Source of the DNA: CAZLFQ01 sp964625465
GTDB lineage: Bacteria; Pseudomonadota; Alphaproteobacteria; Rickettsiales; Midichloriaceae
Reading direction: 5' to 3'
Length of the DNA: 64,000 bases
Assembly (NCBI GenBank): GCA_964625465.1
Contig: CAZVFD010000001.1
Span: forward strand, 62,001-126,000
A program made the position numbers and the translations under genes. Of the stretch, positions 35,669-45,263 are shown piece after piece (position 1 is the stretch's first letter; every line of letters starts with the position of its first letter). The notes beneath the pieces were generated by a model. It was not told where the DNA came from. It was given only the letters and a program-made list of their open reading frames with translations, and searched no databases.

Positions 35669-36829
35669 CTAGCCAACGTTCGAGTAGTCTGATAGCGGTT
35701 CTGAGTATTCTGAGGCTTTACAATGTAAATTATCTTCTTGAGTAGCTAGATAACCAGAGTTTACGGCATCGGTTAGCGCTTCGTTTATAGATTCATCCGC
35801 CGAAGTTTTAAAAGGAAAGACAAATGCGCATTCGTCTAAGTGATCTTTTGCAGCTTTCTCTAATTGTACTAATTTTTCATCAGTGTTACTGCCTTGCTGT
35901 AAAATCGAGATAAAATGATGATTTAAGGAATCAAGTGCATTAATTGCTTTGTTGTAGCAATGGGTTTTAGCTTGCGCTACAAACTCATCAGTTGCAGCTC
36001 TAATTTTGCTGTGTATAACTTCAGCAGGCTCATTAGCATCAATGGTTGGATTAAAGCATTTAAGCTTGTTTTTATCAGTATTAGAATCATCAAAATATTT
36101 TTTGAAACAAGTTGAGATTTGCTCTTTTACGGTGTTATCAAATTTTGTAAGTTTCTTGTCTCCAAATGAGAAAATATTTTTATATGAAGAATGGAATTCA
36201 TGAGGCTGATGATAGGGAGGAATACCGCCACGTACATTTTCTAGAATAAATTTTACTAGAGCTTTGGGTGATTCAGACCCAAACTTAACTTCTGTCGGGT
36301 ACATTTTAGCTCCAAAATAGTACTCAAGATCTACCTTGTTATATTTTTCAGAATCGTAATTTTTAGAAAAAACTCCTGGATCATTTAGGGTCTTTAACAG
36401 GAGTTCAGAATCTATTTCGCCGTAATTTCTTCCCCCGCGCTCACTATCGAGCGAGAATTGAGAGCGTTGGTTATTGTTTTCAAGTTTGCAACTATACAAT
36501 GATACGCCTTTACTACCAAGATCCAAGTTATCAAGGAGTAATTTGCGTTCCCCAAAGGAGTTGCTAGAATAGTGATATTGCGGGGTGCATTGTCCAATAT
36601 CCATATCAAATTTATGAAGCAAATGAAGCATATAAGTAGCTCTTAAAGCAAAAGCGCTGTTCGGTAGTTCAGAGATATAACTAACCTGGTAATCATACAA
36701 TTTTTTAACCATAAAATTTTCTACAAGTTCTTTATAGGCGCGTACTAAGCCAATATACTTATTTCTTTGTTCTAACGTCGCCAAAAAGTCTGCCGAATTT
36801 ATTGTAGATTTTTCTAGTGTGGTGGTCAT
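35669..36829 (-). CDS. Unknown soluble protein
   Basis: A 386-residue protein without a signal peptide or membrane helix. It is charged and helix-rich with several cysteines in the last third (CFKKYF, KCFNP, HCYNKA, DECAF, LHCKAS). I do not recognise any domain, and no similarity to other proteins in this window is apparent. It stands alone between a terminator and thyX. The size and lack of clear family could fit a lineage-specific or secreted effector, but there is no direct sign. Confidence 0.5.
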   Translation of the reverse strand: MTTTLEKSTINSADFLATLEQRNKYIGLVRAYKELVENFMVKKLYDYQVSYISELPNSAFALRATYMLHLLHKFDMDIGQCTPQYHYSSNSFGERKLLLDNLDLGSKGVSLYSCKLENNNQRSQFSLDSERGGRNYGEIDSELLLKTLNDPGVFSKNYDSEKYNKVDLEYYFGAKMYPTEVKFGSESPKALVKFILENVRGGIPPYHQPHEFHSSYKNIFSFGDKKLTKFDNTVKEQISTCFKKYFDDSNTDKNKLKCFNPTIDANEPAEVIHSKIRAATDEFVAQAKTHCYNKAINALDSLNHHFISILQQGSNTDEKLVQLEKAAKDHLDECAFVFPFKTSADESINEALTDAVNSGYLATQEDNLHCKASEYSEPLSDYSNVG

Positions 36830-36980
36830 ATGATTTCTAATATTTACTTGTGCGCAGCAATGTATAACAATTGCCAGTAGACGTATACAGTTGTTTTGCT
36901 AAAATTTGATTGAGATGTTAATAATCTCAATGTGCGTGAGCACTTCAACAAATTATTAAAAAGCAGCAATTGCAAAAATA

Positions 36981-37916
36981 CTAGATACTTAGCTTAGTTG
37001 CCAATTCAGCCCATTCACGCTGCGTTAGACCGCTGGTTTCCTGATTCACCTTTTCACCTGCAATCATGCGTTTTACAATGTCAACCATTTGTGCTGAGAG
37101 GTTGGCACTATTCACACGGTAATCCATGAATGCTTCGTACGTGAATGGAACCCATTTTTTGAGAACATCAATCATAGCTTCTGCATAAACGCGGATTTCA
37201 TACTGAGCATGTGGATCGGCGCGGAGCATCAAGAAATGCATCAAATTATTTAAATCAATTTTCCAATACCACTGTGTGTAGTAGTTTACTGGAAGGTTCA
37301 TTCTGGCAAGCTCACGGGTTAATCCTTTTTTATTAGGGTCAAGAATTTCATCCGTGTTGTCATTTACATTGAGCATTTCCATGTAATGTTCGTAGGATTT
37401 CTCGGAATCTCCTTTCAACATCTCTAAAACTCGTCGTGCTTCTTCTCCCTCTAAAACATCACCTCTACCTTGGCGGTTCGTATCTGATTGAGAAGCTAAA
37501 TTGGCCGGCGCAGGTATGTAGAATTCTTTATCAAGAATTGAGTAACGAGCTGAATATTCATTTACGTTTGCAGTTCTATGTCTTATCCATTGGCGTGCAA
37601 CAAAAATTGGTAATTTAACATGGAATTTAATCTCACACATTTCAAATGGGGTTGTATGCCAATGACGCATTAAGTATCTAATAAGTCCGCGGTCTTGGCT
37701 GATTTTTTTTGTGCCCCTACCATAAGAAACTCTAGCAGACTGAACTACTGCTTCGTCATCACCCATATAGTCGACTACCCTAATGAACCCATGATCTAAA
37801 ACTTTTATTGGCTCATATAAAATATCCTCTATAGCCTGAACGGTAGCGCGACGTGTTTTGTTAGATAAATCACGTGCTTCTTGAATTTCTTGTTTTTGAA
37901 CTGCTGATACTGCCAT
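36981..37916 (-). CDS. thyX: Flavin-dependent thymidylate synthase ThyX
   Basis: About 311 residues from the ATG at 37916 (MAVSAVQKQE); a TTG four codons upstream is a weaker start. The ThyX signature RHRTANVNEYSARY (RHRx7S-type) is present, with QWIRHR before it, plus GLTRELARMNLPVNYYTQWYWK. ThyX makes dTMP with FAD and methylene-tetrahydrofolate and replaces ThyA in many Rickettsiales. It diverges from the RelA/SpoT gene. Confidence 0.95.
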   Translation of the reverse strand: MAVSAVQKQEIQEARDLSNKTRRATVQAIEDILYEPIKVLDHGFIRVVDYMGDDEAVVQSARVSYGRGTKKISQDRGLIRYLMRHWHTTPFEMCEIKFHVKLPIFVARQWIRHRTANVNEYSARYSILDKEFYIPAPANLASQSDTNRQGRGDVLEGEEARRVLEMLKGDSEKSYEHYMEMLNVNDNTDEILDPNKKGLTRELARMNLPVNYYTQWYWKIDLNNLMHFLMLRADPHAQYEIRVYAEAMIDVLKKWVPFTYEAFMDYRVNSANLSAQMVDIVKRMIAGEKVNQETSGLTQREWAELATKLSI

Positions 37917-38030
37917 ATATGTTTCCAAATTACTTTTGTAATAACTTACTATTGTTAGATTGATTTTGCAAATGTCCTTTCAAGTCTACGAAAGTTAGGT
38001 TACATTTTTATTAATTATAATTGTATTTCT

Positions 38031-40199
38031 ATGTCAGCAGAAAGCATAATCTTAGAAGCGAAACAAAGTTTACTTGAAAAAGTAAAATCAAGTAATCCTA
38101 AGGCTGACCTTGCTCAAATTGAAAAGGCGATAGGCATTGCAGTCAAAGCGCATGAAGGCCAAACACGCGCTTCTGGTGAGCCGTATTGCATACATCCTAT
38201 TGCTGTTGCTGAGATACTGACGGAACTTAAGCTAGACACAGCCTCACTGATTACAGCGTTGCTGCATGATACTTTAGAAGATACCAAAATTACCTTGGAA
38301 GACATAGAAAAGGAGTTTGGTAAAGAGGTCTCAAAGTTGGTTGACGGTGTAACTAAGTTAGCAAAAATTGAATACCAACCTGAGCATATAAAACAAGCAG
38401 AAAATTTTAGAAAATTATTATTGGCGATATCTGAAGATATCAGGGTTTTATTGGTAAAGCTTGCAGATAGACTCCACAATATGCGTACGATAAAGCATAT
38501 TAAAAAGCCTGATAAAAGAATTAGAATTTCTCATGAAACAATGGAGATTTATTCGCCGCTAGCGGAGAGGATCGGTATCCACAAATTTAAAAATGAGCTC
38601 CAAGATTTAGCATTTGCGGAACTACACCCAGAAATCAGAAAATCTATCATCAGTAGGTTAGAATTCTTAAGGAAGCAAGGCACTTCTCTCGTAGATACCA
38701 TTGTTAAAGAAATTAAAGATACTCTTAAAGATCATGGAATTGATGCAGACGTTCAAGGTAGAGAGAAAACAACTTGCTCAATCTGGCGTAAAATGGAGCG
38801 GAAGAACGTAGCTTTTGAGCAATTGGCCGATATTATTGCATTTAGAATATTAGTTAATGACCCCGTAGATTGTTATAAAGCATTGGGAGTTATGCATACC
38901 TCTTACCATATGATCCCAGGTGGGTTCAAAGATTTTATTAGTACACCGAAAGCAAACGGTTACCAATCACTTCACACGCTAGTTATGGGGCCTGAGCAAA
39001 GATGTATTGAGATACAAATAAGAACCTTTGATATGCATGAGATTGCAGAGCTTGGGGTTGCGGCGCACTGGACATATAAACAAAGCCAGCCGAGTACAAT
39101 TGAGGGTACGCATTATAGGTGGATACGAGAATTATTGGAAATCCTAGAGAACGCTTCTAGCGCTGAAGAATTTTTAGAAAACACTAAGCTTGAGATGTAC
39201 TATGATCAGGTGTTTTGTTTCTCCCCTAAGGGGGATTTAATTGCCTTGCCGCGCGGAGCTACGCCTGTGGATTTTGCTTTCGCTGTACATTCGAATATGG
39301 GTCTTACTTGCATTGGCGCAAGGGTGAATGGCAGAATTGTTCCGCTAAAAACTCAGTTAGAAAATGGTGATCAGGTTGAAATTCTAAGATCTAAAACTCC
39401 CATGCCATCTCCAGCATGGGAAAAGTTTGTGGTTACAGGTAAAGCGCGCGCTGAAATTAGGAAATATATTCGCTCTAAACAACGTGATGAATACATAAAT
39501 CTAGGTAGAGCTATAATAAGCAAAACTTTCCAACAGTTGGACAAAGAATATAAGGAGGAGAGTCTTAAGGCAGTTCTACCGCATTTTAAAAGGCAAAATG
39601 TTGACGACCTGCTAGCGGGAATAGGTGAGGGGTTGGTCAACAGAAATGAAGTAATCAAAGCACTACATCCTGAGTATCACGCAGACCAGAAAAGTAAGAA
39701 TCCACTATCACTATTAAAATTTAAAAATTCAAAGCCTGCTCCTAAAGAAAACAAGGGTATGCCAATAAAAGGATTGATACCTGGAATGGCAATTCATTTC
39801 GCTGGATGTTGCCATCCTCTGCCGGGAGATAGAATTGTTGGGATTGTAAACACAGGAAAAGGTATCACAATCCATACTTCCGATTGTGAAATGCTGGAAA
39901 ATTTTTCAGGTACTCCTGAGCGTTGGATCGATGTCTCTTGGGAAGGCACTGGGGAGGAAAAATATATAGGGCGAATAAAAGTGACCCTTTCAAATGAGGC
40001 GGGTAGTCTTGCAAAAATCACAAATGCAATTGCCCACGATCAAGCTAATATTTCTAACTTAAAGGTATCGGGGAGATCACTAGATTTCTTTGAATTACAG
40101 TTGGACGTTGAGGTGAAAGGCCTTCAACAGCTTAATAATTTGATTACAGGGATAAGATCGCTTGATTGCGTACACAGTGTTGAAAGATACAAGGCATGA
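38031..40199 (+). CDS. spoT: RelA/SpoT homologue (bifunctional type, full length)
   Basis: A 722-residue RSH with all domains: hydrolase HD domain with LLHDTLEDT (about 81-89) and LVDGVTKLAK; synthetase domain with GREKTTCSIWRKM (about 240-252) and EIQIRTFDMHEIAELGVAAHW in the substrate region; TGS (about 385-445, DFAFAVHSNMG); and a C-terminal ACT domain (about 645-720). The hydrolase motif is intact, so it can probably both make and remove (p)ppGpp. Many obligate intracellular relatives have broken or short versions. It overlaps yraN by 4 nt. Confidence 0.93.
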   Translation: MSAESIILEAKQSLLEKVKSSNPKADLAQIEKAIGIAVKAHEGQTRASGEPYCIHPIAVAEILTELKLDTASLITALLHDTLEDTKITLEDIEKEFGKEVSKLVDGVTKLAKIEYQPEHIKQAENFRKLLLAISEDIRVLLVKLADRLHNMRTIKHIKKPDKRIRISHETMEIYSPLAERIGIHKFKNELQDLAFAELHPEIRKSIISRLEFLRKQGTSLVDTIVKEIKDTLKDHGIDADVQGREKTTCSIWRKMERKNVAFEQLADIIAFRILVNDPVDCYKALGVMHTSYHMIPGGFKDFISTPKANGYQSLHTLVMGPEQRCIEIQIRTFDMHEIAELGVAAHWTYKQSQPSTIEGTHYRWIRELLEILENASSAEEFLENTKLEMYYDQVFCFSPKGDLIALPRGATPVDFAFAVHSNMGLTCIGARVNGRIVPLKTQLENGDQVEILRSKTPMPSPAWEKFVVTGKARAEIRKYIRSKQRDEYINLGRAIISKTFQQLDKEYKEESLKAVLPHFKRQNVDDLLAGIGEGLVNRNEVIKALHPEYHADQKSKNPLSLLKFKNSKPAPKENKGMPIKGLIPGMAIHFAGCCHPLPGDRIVGIVNTGKGITIHTSDCEMLENFSGTPERWIDVSWEGTGEEKYIGRIKVTLSNEAGSLAKITNAIAHDQANISNLKVSGRSLDFFELQLDVEVKGLQQLNNLITGIRSLDCVHSVERYKA

Positions 40200-40555
40200 A
40201 GCAAAGTTCAGCTTATAAATATGGTGTTGAAGCGGAGGAGTTGGTAGCTCAGTACTTGAAAGCTATGGGGTATGAGATGCTATTCTCAAGATACAAAACT
40301 CCTTATGGTGAGGTAGATTTGGTTGTGAAAAAAAATACGCTTTTAGTTTTTGTTGAAGTTAAAGCAAGACATAATCCTATACATTTTGATTTGATAACCA
40401 AAAAGCAAATTAAACGGAATTGTAACGCGGCCAATTATTTTTTAGGAGAAAATGAAGAATACGCAAACCACGATATGAGGTTTGATTTTATAACTGTGAT
40501 AAACGGTTGTGTTGCCGATCACATTGAAAATGCTTGGGAAGGCGAGTCAAGTTGA
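40196..40555 (+). CDS. yraN: YraN/UPF0102 nuclease-like protein
   Basis: A 119-residue protein with the YraN core: YKTPYGEVDLVVKKNTLLVFVEVKAR, an E-V-D-x-n-E-x-K arrangement of a restriction-endonuclease-like fold. It is cotranslated with the RelA/SpoT gene through an ATGA overlap. A role in DNA metabolism is suspected but not known. Confidence 0.9.
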   Translation: MKQSSAYKYGVEAEELVAQYLKAMGYEMLFSRYKTPYGEVDLVVKKNTLLVFVEVKARHNPIHFDLITKKQIKRNCNAANYFLGENEEYANHDMRFDFITVINGCVADHIENAWEGESS

Positions 40556-40590
40556 GAGTGTTTTATTCTGTCACTCCAGTTGCTTGATAT

Positions 40591-41460
40591 TTATTTGGTA
40601 AATAATTTTTTGATTTTGTTGCTAAGAAAAATAATCAAAGCCAATATAGTTAAAATTATAAATTTATAGTTTTGACTCAAAGTTTGTATTGAAGATTCTA
40701 ACGGATCTTCTTTAAAGCCACCCCCTAAAATTACAGAGTCAAATGTTGCAGTGGAAACAGGATCCCCGACTTTGTAATCCTCATATTTTTTACCTTCTAG
40801 GAAGATGAGATTATCTGTAATACTTTTTAGAAAACTTAGGTCTTTAGCATTTTTATCAGCAACAAGGACGACTTCAAAATAACCATCTTTTCCTAATTTA
40901 ATAATAGTTGCATTGGTGTTGAATAAAGCTTTGCCATCTATCGTTTCTCGAGCTAGAATGGACCAAGATATTTCATGAATGTTTGGATTATAAACTGGTT
41001 CATCTATCCAACTCAGAATTTCCAGAATTGATAATCCATTTTTTTCCGCATCTATATTACTATGTTGAATAGACTCTTTCATTGCGTGGAATAGTTCCGC
41101 TTTATTGATCTCTGTTGGTTTAACATAGCCGGATTTTATGTATCTAATCCACGCAAACCATTCAAATTTAAAATCATTATCTGTAATGATACCGACGAAT
41201 GTTTCTGGTGTTGTAGCGTTGCCAAAAATGTCCATAAACTCTTTGCCTTCTTGAGGCATTATAAAAGCATGACCTTCATTTATACTTAGTTTGGCTTGAT
41301 CCCATATGTTTTCAATTAATAGTGGGCCAGTCTGAGCTTTTTTTCTAATGTCAGAGAATATATCAGATTCTTCAAGAGAGGTGTCCTGAGCTAATGAAGT
41401 GTATATAGCTAAAAAGTTGAATATAATGATGACAGTTAAATATCCAAAGATGCGTGACAT
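40591..41460 (-). CDS. DUF2167 membrane-anchored protein
   Basis: A 289-residue protein with a signal peptide (about 1-25), a large outside domain and one C-terminal membrane helix (about 262-282) with Lys-rich end (KKLFTK). The domain has GHAFIMPQEGKEF, IDEPVYNPNIHEISWSI and LGKDGYFEVVLVAD, which match my recollection of DUF2167. Family function is unknown. It is the boundary of the toxin-rich island that follows. Confidence 0.7.
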   Translation of the reverse strand: MSRIFGYLTVIIIFNFLAIYTSLAQDTSLEESDIFSDIRKKAQTGPLLIENIWDQAKLSINEGHAFIMPQEGKEFMDIFGNATTPETFVGIITDNDFKFEWFAWIRYIKSGYVKPTEINKAELFHAMKESIQHSNIDAEKNGLSILEILSWIDEPVYNPNIHEISWSILARETIDGKALFNTNATIIKLGKDGYFEVVLVADKNAKDLSFLKSITDNLIFLEGKKYEDYKVGDPVSTATFDSVILGGGFKEDPLESSIQTLSQNYKFIILTILALIIFLSNKIKKLFTK

Positions 41461-41606
41461 TAATTCTCTTTATTCGTCAGATTTGTATATAAGTCTAAAC
41501 TAAAACCATAAAACGTCAATTTTGAGCTTAAAGATATAGAAGATGAGGATTACGCTTGACGTAAAAACGTATCTAAAATACTTTCCAAAAAAAATGGAAA
41601 TGTATT

Positions 41607-41888
41607 ATGAAAAACCCTAGTGAAATATTCGAAGCTTTTTTAGACGCTTCAGGAATTAATAGGAACTATGATTTATCAATATTTAGTGGAAGCTCTGGCT
41701 CTCTTACTTCTCAAGTGTATGAGGTTGGGTTTAGAAGAGCTGGAGGACTTTTAAAGTATGATATGGTTTTGCTTAGCGGATTTGTAAAAAACTTTGCTAG
41801 AGAAGAAGGTTTGCAAATAGAATATCTTAGGGAAGGAAGTGTTCAGGCATTAAAAGATGGAAATAAAATATTGGAAGTTACCTTATAA
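41607..41888 (+). CDS. Small unknown protein
   Basis: A 93-residue soluble protein starting MKNPSEIFEAFLDASG. No domain is recognised. It diverges from the DUF2167 gene; the 146-bp gap holds an inverted repeat ACGTCAA...TTGACGT. It has normal codon use for the window. Confidence 0.45.
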   Translation: MKNPSEIFEAFLDASGINRNYDLSIFSGSSGSLTSQVYEVGFRRAGGLLKYDMVLLSGFVKNFAREEGLQIEYLREGSVQALKDGNKILEVTL

Positions 41889-41951
41889 AAAGGCAACGAG
41901 ATTAAAATTAGTTGTTTCGATGCTAAAGTTTTTGGGTCTCTTAAATTGAAG

Positions 41952-42425
41952 ATGGTAATGGATACAGACTGCATGAAAGGGGGTGTGGAGGCGAATGTTA
42001 TAGAGTTTTTTCTAGATTTGTTTAAAAGATATGAAAAAACTTCCGACGCTAAAAAAGCAGAAGCTAGTAAAATTGTTAATCTTTTCCAAGCAGTTTCAAA
42101 ATATATGGAAGATCATAAGCACGGAAGACAGCCAGCATGTGAAGTGAATCCAGATATAATAGAAGCCTGTAGGTTTATAGCTTTTCTTAGTAAAATTATG
42201 GATAAAAATAAAGGTGAAGAGGTTATTGATAATTTTATGAGAAATGCAGCTGCTAATTCACAAGATGTGAATAATCAAGCTCTAACAAAAGCATTTCATT
42301 ACCTTATTAGTTATATTGATTCTCGCGAGCCAGAAGTTTCAAATGAAAATAACCTTACTTGGGCGCAAAAAGAGCAGCAAAGAATTACAGCAAGAGCAGC
42401 GAATACAGGGAAGCTGCCTGATTAA
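41952..42425 (+). CDS. Unknown protein near the toxin module
   Basis: About 157 residues from ATG 41952 (MVMDTDCMKGG); a TTG six bases upstream or ATG 41958 are alternatives. Helical, with no signal or membrane helix. I do not recognise it. It converges with the immunity gene at 42546 and may be part of the same accessory island. Confidence 0.45.
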   Translation: MVMDTDCMKGGVEANVIEFFLDLFKRYEKTSDAKKAEASKIVNLFQAVSKYMEDHKHGRQPACEVNPDIIEACRFIAFLSKIMDKNKGEEVIDNFMRNAAANSQDVNNQALTKAFHYLISYIDSREPEVSNENNLTWAQKEQQRITARAANTGKLPD

Positions 42426-42545
42426 CCTTTGATTGATACAACCCTGTGATCAGATTAATCTTAAAACCTCTTTCTGATTCTACACTTGTTTAAAAATCTT
42501 TGATCCTACTTTGGGCTGGTGGGAGCAGGTCAAAAATTTTTTAAG

Positions 42546-42872
42546 TTATAACTTTCCTGCTTTTTTAGCTTCTTCTTCCAATAACTCTAGGATTTCAGTT
42601 AACCATTTTTTTGTTCTATCTTGAACAATGTCCTCTCCACCTCCATAAACTGTGTCTAATATCCACTCAGTAGGAAATGGATCTAAAGCTAAAACTTCTT
42701 TGCCTTGATTAAGAGTTTTTAGGAGTTCTTCCTTATCAAATATTGAGACATAACGTTTGATTGTATCTATATTTTTTCGATCATCATAATATGTATCATC
42801 AAGAAAATAACATAGAAGGCATGTAAGACTACCAAACAAATCTCTGTATTTATTATGTAATTCGATATCCAT
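42546..42872 (-). CDS. Probable immunity protein for the RNase toxin (CdiI-like)
   Basis: A 108-residue acidic, helical protein whose ATG overlaps the stop of the toxin gene by one base (TAATG), so the two are translationally coupled. The pattern of LLCYFLDDTYYDD near the start and ALDPFPTEWILDTVYG recalls CdiI-type immunity proteins, but I cannot confirm the exact family. Position, size, acidity and coupling argue for immunity. Confidence 0.7.
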   Translation of the reverse strand: MDIELHNKYRDLFGSLTCLLCYFLDDTYYDDRKNIDTIKRYVSIFDKEELLKTLNQGKEVLALDPFPTEWILDTVYGGGEDIVQDRTKKWLTEILELLEEEAKKAGKL

Positions 42873-44506
42873 TATTTCACCGGGTATGATGTTAATATTT
42901 CTACTTTTTCTCCCACTTTAATAAGGACAGTAGCTACTTTATTAGATTCAAACCTTACTCCTTCATCGGTATATCCATACCCTACTGACTTTGTAAATTC
43001 TGCAAAGTAGGGCTCAACTTTTCCATTAGGCGCAGTCTTTGCCCACTTTTCAATAGCTTTACTATTTTGTTTCAACACTTCAATTGTTGCTTCATTTGCA
43101 GTTTTATAGTCTGGAAAAGTAGAAGCCCCTGGTGAAGTTCTCTTTTGCAATGCAGCTTTCTCAGCAAGTCTTATAGCTCTTTCCTTTAAATACTCATCAC
43201 TTTTACCAACATGCCTTTCTTTAGAATGTCCTCCATGAACACCTCCTTCACTATCAGCAATATTAGTTTTTTCGGGGTAGAATTTTCCATTCTCATCAAA
43301 TTCAAGCTTAGGAAGAATCGTCATATCAATCCCTTCAGGAATTGTAAGGCCTTCATCGGTATTAAAGTACTGCTCCCAATCGAATCCTGGTATTTTATTA
43401 ACTTTGGTATCAGCTAAAAATTCCTCATCTTGTGACTGATGCTTTTGTTCTGGTGATTTTAGTGTCGTATCATGCTTATCCGCGATGTCAAAACCTTCAA
43501 CCATAATTTTACCAGTTGCCAAAGCAGCAGCTAAACTAGACGCTACTAAATTTACACAAGCGGGATTAGCGGTGCACTGGTACACTAGCGCAGCAGCTCC
43601 TTCAAGTGCCAATACGTGATTAACCTTTTTAGGTATGGCGAAAGGATTCTCATGAATCGGAATTAGGCTATTTCCTAAAATCGCCAATGCTTCGTTTTCG
43701 CTCAATCCTTTTTTCAACAAGTGTTGATAAAGCTTAACAGACATATACTGCATATCTGGATTCCCAGCTAATACATTGTGAATGTCTATGCAAGCAATTT
43801 CATTTTTGATTTTGGCGTTGTCATGGTAGCTGAATTTTATATCAGAATAATTTTCTTGAAATATTTCTTTGAGCAATTTCTCTTCGGTTTCTTTTAATCT
43901 TGTTTCTTTGGCTTTCTGTTCTTCAATCGCTTTTAACGCCTCATTTTTAGCTGCTGGGATAGATATTAGAGCGACGTCTAAAGTTCTCATCAAGTTGTAA
44001 GAGTTTCCAGGGTAGTCGAGAATATTACCATTATAATATTCCATGGCTTTCTTATGTTCTATGTCGAGCTTTATATATTCATTATATAAAGCTTCAACTT
44101 TTGATAAAGCTTTCAAAACGTTTGCATTATAGCTCTCTAGCCCCTTAGAAGCAGACCTAAGTATCTCTTCAAATTCATTAGATTGTAAGGCAGAAGACAC
44201 TCCAAGATATTGTATGCTATCTAATGACTTGCTATAAGCATTCAAAAAATCATCTGAAGTAATTCCTAGTTCTATTGGATTGTTATCGTGTTGTGAATCT
44301 TCTCGCGTAAATTCTGCTCGTAGTCCTATGTGTAATACGCCATCGTAAAATCCCTCAGTATATCCTGGTATTGATGTGAAGCTTACGGAATAATCGTTAT
44401 TTGAGTTATATCCTTCATGACCTCCACCGTAGCTTCCGCCAGAATCCATAGAGCTCGAACCGAAGTTCCCATCGCACCCACCAAAACTATCTCCACCTGC
44501 TGGCAT
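42872..44506 (-). CDS. Colicin-like/CDI-type toxin with C-terminal RNase A-like domain
   Basis: A 544-residue protein in three parts. Residues 1-40 are Gly/Ser-rich (GGDSFGGCDGNF...), like colicin translocation ends. The middle is long helix and probable coiled coil (about 95-260), then a short apolar patch (LEGAAALVYQ). The last 118 residues (427-544) match the bacterial CdiA-CT RNase A family by eye: HSKERHVGKSD (H427, H432), ASTFPDYKTANEAT and the terminal ILTSYPVK with T539 and Y541 in the T-x-Y spacing known for the active site. It likely cuts RNA in target cells. Delivery route is unknown; no TPS or RHS parts are present. Immunity gene follows directly. Confidence 0.78.
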   Translation of the reverse strand: MPAGGDSFGGCDGNFGSSSMDSGGSYGGGHEGYNSNNDYSVSFTSIPGYTEGFYDGVLHIGLRAEFTREDSQHDNNPIELGITSDDFLNAYSKSLDSIQYLGVSSALQSNEFEEILRSASKGLESYNANVLKALSKVEALYNEYIKLDIEHKKAMEYYNGNILDYPGNSYNLMRTLDVALISIPAAKNEALKAIEEQKAKETRLKETEEKLLKEIFQENYSDIKFSYHDNAKIKNEIACIDIHNVLAGNPDMQYMSVKLYQHLLKKGLSENEALAILGNSLIPIHENPFAIPKKVNHVLALEGAAALVYQCTANPACVNLVASSLAAALATGKIMVEGFDIADKHDTTLKSPEQKHQSQDEEFLADTKVNKIPGFDWEQYFNTDEGLTIPEGIDMTILPKLEFDENGKFYPEKTNIADSEGGVHGGHSKERHVGKSDEYLKERAIRLAEKAALQKRTSPGASTFPDYKTANEATIEVLKQNSKAIEKWAKTAPNGKVEPYFAEFTKSVGYGYTDEGVRFESNKVATVLIKVGEKVEILTSYPVK

Positions 44507-44702
44507 GTTTTTTTACCTATTAGGATTTTTCAGGGGGCAATTGTATGTTATAATGCGATAAATGTCAAGATATTGAGATGAATTTTATTTTTAAATCAAT
44601 ATTTCCTGGTTTGTGCAGTGGTTTTGAGATAGGGGGTAGAGCAGCGGAGAATAGAAGCGAGAGCAGCGGTTGGTGCAAAGCAACCTGATTAAACAACCTA
44701 TT

Positions 44703-45263
44703 TCAGTTTGTTTTTAACACCTCTTCTTCATAAGCGTCTTCAGTACTGCTATATTTCTTCCGAGATACTTTAGAAAATGCCAGAGCAAAGTAATATGTAC
44801 CAAATTCTTGATCTTGAATTAACGTATATAGGTTAAAATTGACTTTGGTTGGGGTTAAAAAATTTGTGGAAATTTTACGATCAAGTATTAGTAATAGCAA
44901 TTGCTGGGTTACGGGATCTTTGTAAAACTTTACAGTTTTAACTGCATCTTCCACAGTATGCTGGTTTGCACAAATATTGATTTGTCTATCATCTTTTGCC
45001 GAGATTTTTAACCTAGCAAAATACCAATCTCCAGAATCTTCAATTAGTACAGAATTACAATTTCTATTTCCACCAGATTCAGCCTGAAAAGCTCCGTTTA
45101 GGATTATTATTTTGGAGCCTGCTATTTGTAGTTCATTAATACCAGGATTAATGTTTAGAGCATGGAGTATGTTAATTTTTTCGACAAAATCATCCGCAAA
45201 AGATTCTGCGGCACCTATTGAAAACAAAAAAATCAGGCAAAGAATCTTATTAATTATTTGCAT
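44703..45263 (-). CDS. Secreted protein, possibly partner of the lysozyme-like gene
   Basis: A 186-residue protein with a signal peptide (about 1-23, ending ESFAD). It overlaps the end of the lysozyme-like gene by 14 nt and so shares its transcript. The pattern NGAFQAESGGNRNCNSVL, then HTVEDAVKTVKFY and LLLLILDRKI is a little like CarG-type periplasmic resistance proteins, but this is weak. A periplasmic immunity protein for a wall hydrolase is a reasonable idea, not shown. Confidence 0.5.
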   Translation of the reverse strand: MQIINKILCLIFLFSIGAAESFADDFVEKINILHALNINPGINELQIAGSKIIILNGAFQAESGGNRNCNSVLIEDSGDWYFARLKISAKDDRQINICANQHTVEDAVKTVKFYKDPVTQQLLLLILDRKISTNFLTPTKVNFNLYTLIQDQEFGTYYFALAFSKVSRKKYSSTEDAYEEEVLKTN

